Positions 1-7,828 of a stretch of DNA of 64,000 nucleotides are shown piece after piece. This DNA is from Bacteroidales bacterium (lineage in GTDB: Bacteria > Bacteroidota > Bacteroidia > Bacteroidales > F082): the NCBI GenBank assembly GCA_030690365.1, contig JAUYGX010000057.1, positions 32,372 to 96,371 on the forward strand, given 5' to 3'. Below the pieces are notes generated by a model. It did no database searches and was not told the origin of the DNA. It was given only the letters and a program-made list of their open reading frames with translations. The position numbers and the translations under genes are program-made. Every line of letters begins with the position of its first letter. Within the stretch, counting starts at the first letter, position 1.

Positions 1-1157
1 CCAATCCTATTATCAACATTGCAACTAACCCCATCACCTCTGTTCTTGAAGAGGGTGCTTCAACTACCATTGTTCGCCCTATGAGCAACACCGGACAGTC
101 AGATCTGAACTACGAAATTTTCCCTTCTTACAACATTGGCACAAAATCACTTGGAATTGAACCAACAGGTATTCACTCTGCAAAAGTACGTGCAAGCGAA
201 TTTATTGCCGATCCTGACTACACACCTACTAACACCAATCCTTCGAACCGTGACGTAGTGTTGCATTATGATAATGATAATTCAAGTGCCATTGGTAGAG
301 ATTCTGATTACGAATACCGCGTTTCAGCCATGTTCCCGGTTGCTATGGTTCAGCCCTACATTGGCATGACCATTACATCGGTTGAAGTTTATATCAACGA
401 CCCTGTAACTGCTGCTAAAATTCAAATTTATGATATGGGATCCATGATTACCCCAGGTCCGGGTGATTTATTGCTTGAGCAAAGCTTTAATGGCGTTGCA
501 CAAAGCTGGAACACAGTTACTTTAGACACTCCAATCGCTATCACAGGTAAAGATATCTGGGTAGGCTGGTGGATGGCTGCAGCCGGAGGAACTTTTGCTC
601 CTGGTTGCGATGCCGGTCCTGCCAATCCAAATGGTGACTGGATTTCAACCGGTCCGGGATGGAGCCACTTAGGTGACAACCCAGATTTGAACTACAACTG
701 GAATATTCGTGCCAACCTTACCGGTGACCCAATCATACAGTGGTTATCTGCTGATCCGGCCAATGGTGTTCTTGCTCAGGACAATAGCGTAGATGTTAAC
801 ATTAATCTCGATGCTACCGGTTTGGCTTCAGATGTTTATCAAGGAAAAGTGAACATCAGAAGCAACGATCCTACAAATGAAATGGTTTCAATCACTGTTG
901 GCTTAGCTGTTACCGTTGGCATCAACGAGCAAGGCGAAAAAGAATATGTGGTTGTTTATCCTAACCCTGCAAACGATATGCTGAATGTAGGTTCAAACGG
1001 TGAAGTTACTCAGGTACGTTTGATCAACACTGTTGGTCAGGTTGTATTTGATAACATTGCTACCCAAATCGATGTAAGCAATATGGAAAGTGGAGTTTAC
1101 TTCATCCAAATTGCGACTAAAAACGGAACTACAACTCAGAAAATTATCATTCAATAA
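1..1157 (+). CDS. T9SS type A sorting-domain protein (5' truncated)
   Basis: The reading frame is open from base 3 through the window edge, so the true start lies upstream; the ATG at 81 is internal. What remains is a beta-rich, Asn/Asp/Thr-rich extracellular segment with short Ig/BACON-like repeats (for example the piece ending in SVLEEGAS before base 81, and SADPANGVLAQDNSVDVNI later). The last ~75 residues form a type A T9SS sorting domain: VVVYPNPANDMLNVG, then VRLINTVGQVV, then ESGVYFIQI and a terminal KIIIQ. In known systems this domain directs export through the type IX machinery and release or anchoring at the surface. The function of the passenger cannot be told from this fragment. 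A strong terminator follows directly. Confidence 0.85.
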   Translation, partial: NPIINIATNPITSVLEEGASTTIVRPMSNTGQSDLNYEIFPSYNIGTKSLGIEPTGIHSAKVRASEFIADPDYTPTNTNPSNRDVVLHYDNDNSSAIGRDSDYEYRVSAMFPVAMVQPYIGMTITSVEVYINDPVTAAKIQIYDMGSMITPGPGDLLLEQSFNGVAQSWNTVTLDTPIAITGKDIWVGWWMAAAGGTFAPGCDAGPANPNGDWISTGPGWSHLGDNPDLNYNWNIRANLTGDPIIQWLSADPANGVLAQDNSVDVNINLDATGLASDVYQGKVNIRSNDPTNEMVSITVGLAVTVGINEQGEKEYVVVYPNPANDMLNVGSNGEVTQVRLINTVGQVVFDNIATQIDVSNMESGVYFIQIATKNGTTTQKIIIQ

Positions 1158-1172
1158 TTTTCAAAACTATAA

Positions 1173-1205
1173 GAGCCTCGCTTTTTAAAAGCGGGGCTTT
1201 TTTTA
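1173..1205 (+). terminator. rho-independent terminator
   Basis: AGCCTCGC (1174-1181) pairs with GCGGGGCT (1191-1198), with one G-U pair, and runs into eight T. It ends the T9SS gene; the next gene starts only a few bases later at 1208. Confidence 0.85.
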
Positions 1206-1207
1206 TT

Positions 1208-1744
1208 ATGGAAACAGCTAATCCACATAGTTCGGTTGAACTTTTCAGAAAACTGGAAACAAATCAATACTACAAAAATGCCTTTCGACCCATCATTGTA
1301 GCCGATAACCTGCGAACACCCGAAAACATGGGGGCTGTGCTTCGCCTTGCCGGTAATATCGGTGCACAGATGACTCTGTTTGTGGCTGAGGATCCTCCAA
1401 CTTTTAAGCCCTATAAAATCAAACGTACCGCTTCAGGGGCTTCTGAAAAAACCCATTGGAAAGTGATCAAACCCAACGAATTAACTGATTACCTGCCTGA
1501 GGATTATCAGATAATTGCACTTGAAACAGCACCAGGCGCCCAAAATATTTATACCACCCGCCTTCCCGAAAAAATGGTGATGATGGTTGGCAATGAACTC
1601 ACCGGAATCAGTCCTCAACTGATGACATTGGCCCATAAAAGTGTTTTTATTCCCCTTCCGGGAGAAATTTATTCACTGAATGTAACCCATGCCCTGGCCA
1701 TTGGATTGTTTGAATGGTACAGACAGTGGGGAAGTTATAAGTAA
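1208..1744 (+). CDS. TrmH/SpoU-family RNA 2'-O-methyltransferase
   Basis: A 178-residue SPOUT methyltransferase, expected to transfer a methyl group from SAM to the 2'-OH of a tRNA or rRNA ribose. The three SpoU motifs are present in order: NLRTPENMGAVLRLAG (~35-50), MVGNELTGIS (~125-135) and IPLPGEIYSLNVTHALAIGLFEW (split here as IPLPGEIYSLNV and ALAIGLFEW, ~147-170). The last forms the trefoil knot that binds SAM in this fold. There is no N-terminal substrate-binding domain, so it resembles the short TrmH/TrmL-like proteins rather than RlmB. The substrate cannot be assigned. It sits alone between a terminator and an AT-rich spacer. Confidence 0.85.
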   Translation: METANPHSSVELFRKLETNQYYKNAFRPIIVADNLRTPENMGAVLRLAGNIGAQMTLFVAEDPPTFKPYKIKRTASGASEKTHWKVIKPNELTDYLPEDYQIIALETAPGAQNIYTTRLPEKMVMMVGNELTGISPQLMTLAHKSVFIPLPGEIYSLNVTHALAIGLFEWYRQWGSYK

Positions 1745-1784
1745 GCTAAAGTTAAAAGTGCCTGGAGTTAGATAAAATCGGGAT

Positions 1785-1841
1785 TGCCCTTTAACTTTAA
1801 CTTTAAACTTCAAACTTTCCCACAACTTTCCCTTAACTTTA
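1785..1841 (+). repeat. degenerate AACTTT repeat tract before the M20 gene
   Basis: This stretch repeats AACTTT/CTTTAA at intervals of about 6-12 bases and ends in TAACTTTA (1834-1841), one base off the Bacteroidota -7 element TAnnTTTG. It lies 29 bases before the M20 peptidase ATG and may contain its promoter. Confidence 0.4.
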
Positions 1842-1869
1842 CACCGCATAAAAAATCAATAAAAGTATC

Positions 1870-3240
1870 ATGGAAAAAGTAAGAAATTATATCGATCAGC
1901 ACAAGGAACGTTTTATGGAGGAACTCTTTGAAGCCATCCGGATTCCATCCATCAGCTCTATTGCCGATCACAAACCCGACATGCTTAAAATGGCCAATCA
2001 CTACCGTGAAAGCCTGTTAAAAGCGGGAGTCGATAAAGCAGAGATAATGCCTACCAAAGGAAATCCTGTGGTTTATGCCGAAAAAATAATCGATCCGAAA
2101 TTACCTACTGTTTTGGTATATGCCCATTACGACGTTATGCCGGTTGATCCGATTGAATTGTGGAAAAACCCTCCTTTTGAGCCGGAAATCAGGGACGGCC
2201 ATATCTACGCACGCGGTGCTGACGATGATAAAGGTCAGGGATTTATGCATTTTAAGGCTTTTGAAACGCTGGTAAAAACTGGTAACCTCAGGGTAAATGT
2301 GAAGTTTATGATTGAAGGTGAAGAAGAAATCGGATCCGTTAGTCTGGGCGCCTTTTGTGATGAACACAAAGAAATGCTCCAGGCCGACATCATCCTGGTT
2401 TCCGACACTGGGATGATTGCCAGCGACATTCCTTCCATCACCGTTGGTTTGCGCGGACTGGCCTATTGGCAAGTGGAAGTTACCGGGCCCAATCGCGATC
2501 TGCACTCCGGTTTGTTTGGAGGTGGCGTTGCCAATCCCATCAATGTGCTATCGAAAATGATTGCCTCGATGACCGACGAAAATGGCCACATTACCATGCC
2601 CGGCTTTTACGATGATGTGCTGGAAGCCACTGCTGTAGAGCGTGAAAAACTTAACCAGGCACCTTTTAATCTTGAGAAATATCAACATGCCATTGATGTG
2701 GCTGAGGTGACTGGCGAAAAAGGATATACCACCATCGAGCGCACCGGTATCCGCCCTTCTTTCGACGTGTGCGGTATTTGGGGTGGCTATACCGGAGAAG
2801 GAGCCAAAACCGTGTTGCCTTCAAAAGCTTACGCCAAAATTTCAACCCGACTGGTTCCCAATCAGAACCACGAAAAAATCGGTAAAATGTTTGAAGCCCA
2901 TTTCGCTGCCATTGCACCAAAATCGGTTAAAGTTAAGGTGGAAACCCTGCATGGCGGACAAGCCTATGTTTGTCCCATCGATTTACCGGCCTATCGGGCA
3001 GCCGAAAAAGCATACACCAAAACCTATGGCAAAGTGCCTATTCCAACCCGCAGTGGCGGAAGTATTCCCATTATCTCCACCTTTGAAGACAAGTTGGGAA
3101 TCAAATCCATTCTAATGGGATTTGGCCTGGAATCGGATGCCATCCATTCTCCCAACGAAAATTTCCCTGTGGAGCACTTCTACAAAGGAATCGAAACCAT
3201 CACCTGGTTTTATCATTACTTCGCTGAAGAATTGAAATAG
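1870..3240 (+). CDS. M20-family metallo-dipeptidase
   Basis: A 456-residue zinc peptidase of the M20 (ArgE/DapE/CNDP-like) family that probably cleaves dipeptides or other short peptides in the cytoplasm; no signal peptide is seen. Metal and catalytic motifs are in place: VYAHYDVMPVDP (~80-92, His and Asp), ARGADDDKGQ (~115-124, bridging Asp), EGEEEIGS (~150-157, the Glu pair) and SDTGM (~180). A dimerisation/lid segment follows, with LRGLAYWQVEVTG and RDLHSGLFGGGVANP. A late His (IHSPNENFPVEHF) completes the site. Length suits the carnosinase-like subfamily. Substrate specificity is not visible from sequence. Confidence 0.85.
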   Translation: MEKVRNYIDQHKERFMEELFEAIRIPSISSIADHKPDMLKMANHYRESLLKAGVDKAEIMPTKGNPVVYAEKIIDPKLPTVLVYAHYDVMPVDPIELWKNPPFEPEIRDGHIYARGADDDKGQGFMHFKAFETLVKTGNLRVNVKFMIEGEEEIGSVSLGAFCDEHKEMLQADIILVSDTGMIASDIPSITVGLRGLAYWQVEVTGPNRDLHSGLFGGGVANPINVLSKMIASMTDENGHITMPGFYDDVLEATAVEREKLNQAPFNLEKYQHAIDVAEVTGEKGYTTIERTGIRPSFDVCGIWGGYTGEGAKTVLPSKAYAKISTRLVPNQNHEKIGKMFEAHFAAIAPKSVKVKVETLHGGQAYVCPIDLPAYRAAEKAYTKTYGKVPIPTRSGGSIPIISTFEDKLGIKSILMGFGLESDAIHSPNENFPVEHFYKGIETITWFYHYFAEELK

Positions 3241-3257
3241 GTTTTTGAAAACAAATA

Positions 3258-3293
3258 AAAAGAGGCTGCCTTTACGAAGACAGCCTCTTTTTT
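3258..3293. terminator. bidirectional terminator
   Basis: AGAGGCTG (3261-3268) pairs perfectly with CAGCCTCT (3281-3288), with an A-run before and a T-run after. It can end both the M20 gene (plus) and the multicopper oxidase (minus), which converge here. Confidence 0.85.
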
Positions 3294-3313
3294 GCAAAAG
3301 TGTTTTCTTCAAA

Positions 3314-5215
3314 TTACTGAATAATCACTTTTTTGGTTATCATGCCCTCGACGGAATTCAATTGAACGATAAACAGCCCTCTGGAAAGCCCTTTAATGTC
3401 GATGGGTGCTATTCCGTTAAAGGCGGGAAGTGTCTGTTCGCGAAGTATTTGCCCCTGCAAGTTGATGATGTGTACAACAACCGGATTTAAAGATTTTCCC
3501 TTCAGCCTTAATTCGTCTCTTGCCGGATTGGGAAAAAGAACCACTTCATTAAATTCGTTTTCCTCATCTATACCAATGTTGCAGGAACCTTCGTCGGTTA
3601 CAACAAACTGGTGCATCATCCCCCCACCTTCCGAATCCTCATGTGTAAGAATATGACAATGATACATATAGGTTAACATGTAGTCGACAGGGCTGGGATA
3701 ATCGTCAAATACAGCCATAAAGCGCACCTTCCAATATGGATGTACCAGGATATCATCTTTTGGACCATTCAATCCCAGCGAATCGAGGTTAAGCCTGGTT
3801 CCAATCGAATCGGTAATATCAAGAATCCGGAAGAAAATTTTATGAATATGAAAAGGATGAGCTACCCCTGATATGTTATGGATGGTCCAGATTTCCTTGG
3901 CACCAACACAAACAGTATCATTGATGGTCATCATATCATAAGAAGTACCATCAATGGTAAAACCTCCACCTGCCCCTGGCATTTTGATGAGTTCTTTTGT
4001 ACGGTGGCGTGTAACACCAATCGTATCCTGAAGGCTTGGAACCCAGGGCGAAGCAAAAGTAGTGAAATGGTCCACAGGAGTATATCCGACCGGATCGGCA
4101 ACAATACGCAATTCCAGAAAGGCATTACCGGATGTCGGATCCTTTCCTCCTCCACCCCCACCGCCGGGTAGTGGTGGTGGTGAATAGGGACTTCCCACGA
4201 TAAAATTCGGCATAAATTCCTTTAGGTTTCTCAGATAAACAATATCCCCAACATGCTTATCCGTGAGATCGAGAATAATCTCGGCACGCGCACCCGGACC
4301 GGTGACCAATGTTTTAAGCGTGTCAGGTTTAAGCGTATAACCTCCATCGGTCGCTACCAGTACAAAATTATCCATATGCGACATAATCGTGTCCGTATAC
4401 GAAGCTGAAACTCCGAACTGCATTCCTTTCCGGGTGGAGCCGTTTAATATGCGCAAACGCACCAGGTGGGCCGGTACTTCCATATAAGGATTGGTGACAC
4501 CGTTCACAATATTATATGGATGCTTCGACTTGGTGGTATCCACGGTATAAATAAATGCATTGGTAGTAAAATCAATGGTGTCGCGTTTGATGGACAAATC
4601 GCCGATAATCACCGGAATGTCATCAATACCATAGGTGTGTGGCAACGAATGGTTGATGGCGTCCACCGGTTGTGAAGATACAATCATCCCCGAAAGGCCC
4701 AACTGCACTTGCGGATAGGTGTTATTGTGATAATGAGGATGGTACCACATGGTAGAAGCGCTGTCGAGATTAGTAAAATTCACATTCCAGGTTTCACCCG
4801 GTGCAATAGGCTGATGAGGACCTCCATCCAGGTAAGCCGGCACTTCGGCCCCATGCCAGTGGGTTGTGGTTGGCTGAGTGAGCAGATTGGTCACCTGAAT
4901 GTTCGTAGGATGACCGGTATGCCATAAGAGTGTCGGACCCAGGATACTCATGGTTGAATCTCCGGCCAGGTTGTAAGCCCAGGTTTGATAACCTTGCTGA
5001 TGAGAGGTGCCATTCATGATGGAATCGTGGGGATCGCCCGGGTTAAACTTGTGGTTATAAAACTGTCGCATTTCCAGGCGAATGGTATCTAAACCGGCAT
5101 CCAGCAGTGGTGGAATCGGAATCCGGTTGATAAAACCGGGCTGTGCAACCAGAATGGAAGAAACCATCAGGAAGCCTATCAGAAGAAGATGTTTTTGAGG
5201 GTAGTTAATTTTCAT
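3314..5215 (-). CDS. secreted multicopper oxidase with T9SS type A domain
   Basis: A 633-residue exported multicopper oxidase. It has a signal peptide (hydrophobic LLLIGFLMVSSILVA then Q), cupredoxin domains and all four copper motifs: HWHG (~118), WYHPHYHN (~158), HPFHIH (~457) and YMYHCHILTHEDSEGGGMM (~517-535). The last contains the Cys-His and Met ligands of the type 1 site. Such enzymes couple one-electron oxidation of a metal or phenolic substrate to reduction of oxygen to water. A Pro/Gly linker (PPPLPGGGGGGG, ~345) interrupts the middle domain. The C-terminal ~75 residues (LFPNPARDEL ... KKVIIQ) are a type A T9SS sorting signal, so the enzyme should be delivered outside the outer membrane. 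The substrate is unknown. Confidence 0.9.
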   Translation of the reverse strand: MKINYPQKHLLLIGFLMVSSILVAQPGFINRIPIPPLLDAGLDTIRLEMRQFYNHKFNPGDPHDSIMNGTSHQQGYQTWAYNLAGDSTMSILGPTLLWHTGHPTNIQVTNLLTQPTTTHWHGAEVPAYLDGGPHQPIAPGETWNVNFTNLDSASTMWYHPHYHNNTYPQVQLGLSGMIVSSQPVDAINHSLPHTYGIDDIPVIIGDLSIKRDTIDFTTNAFIYTVDTTKSKHPYNIVNGVTNPYMEVPAHLVRLRILNGSTRKGMQFGVSASYTDTIMSHMDNFVLVATDGGYTLKPDTLKTLVTGPGARAEIILDLTDKHVGDIVYLRNLKEFMPNFIVGSPYSPPPLPGGGGGGGKDPTSGNAFLELRIVADPVGYTPVDHFTTFASPWVPSLQDTIGVTRHRTKELIKMPGAGGGFTIDGTSYDMMTINDTVCVGAKEIWTIHNISGVAHPFHIHKIFFRILDITDSIGTRLNLDSLGLNGPKDDILVHPYWKVRFMAVFDDYPSPVDYMLTYMYHCHILTHEDSEGGGMMHQFVVTDEGSCNIGIDEENEFNEVVLFPNPARDELRLKGKSLNPVVVHIINLQGQILREQTLPAFNGIAPIDIKGLSRGLFIVQLNSVEGMITKKVIIQ

Positions 5216-5466
5216 AGTTGCTGATTTAGTGAGCGTTAGTAGTTGAAGTTGCGTTGTTTAGGCTGCTAATATAGAATTATTCCAAATAGAAAACACAGTT
5301 TATGTTAACTATCATATTTTGAAGACCAGGGCTATTACCGGGGCGCGTTTAACGATAGCGTAACGCGGTTGTCAGAATTTAACCATCATTTGTATTATTG
5401 ATTCGCAAATTGTTGAATTTAAGGCATGCGAAACATTCGCGCGCCAGAGGAGAGTGCAAATGTGCT
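5216..5466. other. intergenic region upstream of the multicopper oxidase
   Basis: About 250 bases between the multicopper oxidase and the small membrane protein, both on the minus strand. It must hold the oxidase promoter, but I see no good TAnnTTTG box. Apart from a weak GCGTT/AACGC inverted repeat around 5345-5365, nothing stands out. Confidence 0.4.
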
Positions 5467-5763
5467 CTAGTTACGCGCTAAAAGTATTAAAGCAATCGAA
5501 ATAAAAACCATCACATTAAGAAAAGATATAATTTTGGTTGCTAGAATAATTCTATTACAAAGAGACTTAAGAGCTTCTTCTTTTGAATTTTCCATTAATT
5601 TAGCTAAATAGCTTTTATCCAAAGAAAATAGTTTGTTTTCGACCTTAATTTTATATCGACTATATAGATGTGACAACAGAAATGTTCTATATATTACGGT
5701 ACCCGTATATAATACTAAAATGAAATATAAAATATTAATACCTATAATTACTCTATCCTCCAT
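5467..5763 (-). CDS. small two-helix membrane protein, unknown function
   Basis: A 98-residue protein starting at ATG 5763. It has two hydrophobic segments, one near the N-terminus (ILYFILVLYTGTVIY) and one at the C-terminus (IISFLNVMVFISIALILLA), joined by a basic, amphipathic middle of about 45 residues. The arrangement predicts a hairpin in the inner membrane with the charged loop on one side. The gene is visibly more AT-rich than its neighbours and lies 50 bases after the methyltransferase stop on the same strand. I do not recognise a family. Its intact frame supports a real gene, but it could be a recent acquisition. Confidence 0.55.
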   Translation of the reverse strand: MEDRVIIGINILYFILVLYTGTVIYRTFLLSHLYSRYKIKVENKLFSLDKSYLAKLMENSKEEALKSLCNRIILATKIISFLNVMVFISIALILLARN

Positions 5764-5813
5764 TATTTAAATCAGAATCTTCCGGATCAGAATTTTCCTG
5801 TTTTGAATCCATC

Positions 5814-7421
5814 CTACTCCCCTAACTCATCCGTTCTGGGCCGTCGGTGTTTGCGGGTTGATTTCTTCGACTGACCGTCTTTGGGACTTACATAGCTGCG
5901 GATGCGGCTTCGATTTCCATCATGGCCCGATTGTTCCCACTCGCGTCTTCTTTCACTTTCGGGTGATCGTTCTTCCGGCTTTTTTGCTTCTGTAGTACGG
6001 GGGCTGCGGCGGTCATCGGCAGGGCGCTCCCGGCGTTCAAACGGAGGTTTGTCGTTGCGTTTTTCCCTAAACGGACGCTCGCTGGTTCTGTCAGAACCGG
6101 GTCGGTCTTCGCGTCTCTCTCGTTTGGGTAAATCTTCTCTCCTGTCACTTGGAGAGTCTTTATGATAACCACCTTCTCTATCCGACCGGGGTTTGTCCCC
6201 TGAATCCCATTTGCGTTTTTCCCTGGCCACAGGAGTGGTATCCCGGTTTTCTTCGCCATAGCGCTTGCTGCCCTGATACACCTCAAATTTCAAAAAACGG
6301 GTTTCGATGGGTCCGTTATACAAAGGAATCCGGCGAGCCGGTCTTAATCCGATAAACTTGAAAGTATCGATGCTGGGTGTAATAATCCAGGCATCAAAGC
6401 CGGTAAAGTTCTTTTTCAGGGTGTCACCAATTCCACGGTACAAATCCCTAAGTTCGCCTTTTTCTTCCAGGCGCATGCCATAAGGCGGGTTCATGATAAT
6501 CATACCATTTTTAGAGGCGGGCTTAACAGAGTCGAAAAAACGACACTCTACTTCAATATCTTTATGTAGACCAGCACTTTTCAGGTTGTTGCGTGTAAAA
6601 CCCACCGCTTTTTCCGATCGGTCGGAAGCGAAAATCCGGTGTTTCAACTCTCCCATCTGGCTGTCGGCTTCTTCCTTTACCTGCAACCACACTGCTTCAT
6701 CATAACCTTCCCAGCTCATAAAAGCAAACTTCTGGCGGTAGTATCCGGCAGGTATGTTCATGGCAATCATAGCCGCTTCGATGGGAATGGTACCGGATCC
6801 ACACATGGGATCGTAAAAATCTGATTCTCCATTCCATCCTGCCAGCCGGATCATCCCCGCTGCCAGTACTTCATTGATAGGGGCCTTGTCGGCAGCAACC
6901 CGGTAACCACGCTTGTGCAACGAATGACCAGAGCTATCCAGTGAAACCGTGCATAGGTTATGACTGAGGTGTACATCCACGAAAACATCCGGGTTGTCAG
7001 TATCCACCCAGGGCCGTTTGCCAAGGACTTCACGAAACTGATCCACAATGGCATCCTTGGTTTTTAAGGCTACGAAGTGGCTGTGCGTAAGCTCCGAATG
7101 AAAAACATTGGCTTCAACCGAAAAAGTTTGTTCCAATTTAAACACCTTGGTCCAGTCGATGCGCAGTACATGATCGTATAAATCCTGTTCGTTGTTCACC
7201 TCAAAAACGCTGATGGGCTTTAGAACCCGTATGGCTGTGCGCGCCATATAATTGGCCTTGTACATCATAGCTACATCGCCTCTGAACTTTACACCGCGCT
7301 TGATTGGTTCTGCATCGATGGCTCCCAGATCAATGAGTTCTGCAGTCAGCATGTTTTCCAGTCCGGCAAAAGTCTTCGCAACAAAATCCATCCCGGGAAG
7401 GTATTCTTTAAGTGGTTCCAT
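5814..7421 (-). CDS. THUMP-domain RNA methyltransferase with charged C-terminal tail
   Basis: A class I SAM-dependent RNA methyltransferase of the RlmL/TrmN (COG0116) type, expected to make N2-methylguanosine in 23S rRNA. An N-terminal ferredoxin-like/THUMP part (~10-160) is followed by the Rossmann methyltransferase. Its motifs are DPMCGSGTIPIEAA (~205-218), the acidic ASDRSEKA (~265) and the catalytic IMNPPYGMR (~310). The core ends near residue 385. The remaining ~150 residues are a low-complexity tail rich in Arg, Glu, Asp and Pro, which is not needed for catalysis in relatives and is probably a disordered RNA-binding extension. A -7 box lies 7 bases before the ATG. It is divergent from the MazG-like gene. 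Confidence 0.85.
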   Translation of the reverse strand: MEPLKEYLPGMDFVAKTFAGLENMLTAELIDLGAIDAEPIKRGVKFRGDVAMMYKANYMARTAIRVLKPISVFEVNNEQDLYDHVLRIDWTKVFKLEQTFSVEANVFHSELTHSHFVALKTKDAIVDQFREVLGKRPWVDTDNPDVFVDVHLSHNLCTVSLDSSGHSLHKRGYRVAADKAPINEVLAAGMIRLAGWNGESDFYDPMCGSGTIPIEAAMIAMNIPAGYYRQKFAFMSWEGYDEAVWLQVKEEADSQMGELKHRIFASDRSEKAVGFTRNNLKSAGLHKDIEVECRFFDSVKPASKNGMIIMNPPYGMRLEEKGELRDLYRGIGDTLKKNFTGFDAWIITPSIDTFKFIGLRPARRIPLYNGPIETRFLKFEVYQGSKRYGEENRDTTPVAREKRKWDSGDKPRSDREGGYHKDSPSDRREDLPKRERREDRPGSDRTSERPFREKRNDKPPFERRERPADDRRSPRTTEAKKPEERSPESERRREWEQSGHDGNRSRIRSYVSPKDGQSKKSTRKHRRPRTDELGE

Positions 7422-7428
7422 AAGCCTG

Positions 7429-7436
7429 CAAAATTA
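7429..7436 (-). promoter_or_regulatory. -7 box of the THUMP methyltransferase gene
   Basis: On the minus strand this reads TAATTTTG, an exact TAnnTTTG match, with only 7 bases between it and the ATG at 7421. The transcript would have almost no leader. No clear -33 TTTG was found. Confidence 0.5.
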
Positions 7437-7481
7437 ACTATTTTAGCACCGCAAAAATCAAAGCGATAAACTTTTAAGAAA

Positions 7482-7817
7482 ATGACCATGACGATCAGAG
7501 AAGCACAGGACACCATTGATAAATGGATCAACACTACCGGGGTTAGGTACTTTAGCGAGCTCACCAACATGGCTCTTTTGACGGAGGAAGTGGGTGAAGT
7601 AGCCCGGATCATCGCCCGTAAATATGGCGAGCAGTCGTTTAAAGCCAACGAAAGTGATGCCGAGCTTGCAGACGAGCTGGCCGATGTTATGTTTGTGGTG
7701 ATGTGTCTGGCCAACCAAACGGGCATTGATCTTACAGAAGCCTTCATTAAAAACCTGGAGAAAAAAGCATCGAGAGATGGCCTGCGACACAAAAACAATA
7801 AAAAACTTACTTCGTAG
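7482..7817 (+). CDS. MazG-like nucleotide pyrophosphohydrolase
   Basis: A 111-residue all-alpha NTP pyrophosphohydrolase-like protein. The metal-binding EExxE...ExxD pattern is visible as LTEEVGEVARI (~33-43) and ELADELADVMFVV (~61-73). Members hydrolyse (d)NTPs to monophosphate and pyrophosphate, often as house-cleaning enzymes. This is the short single-domain form. ATG 7482 is followed by a second in-frame ATG at 7488, which could be the real start. The DUF5686 gene begins 11 bases after the stop, so the two are probably co-transcribed, though a functional link is not obvious. Confidence 0.8.
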   Translation: MTMTIREAQDTIDKWINTTGVRYFSELTNMALLTEEVGEVARIIARKYGEQSFKANESDAELADELADVMFVVMCLANQTGIDLTEAFIKNLEKKASRDGLRHKNNKKLTS

Positions 7818-7828
7818 TTTTCACATCA

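Noticed and set aside
5900..6165. Plus-strand reading frame opposite the charged tail
   Set aside because: Arg/Ser-rich mirror of the low-complexity coding sequence, with no independent signal.
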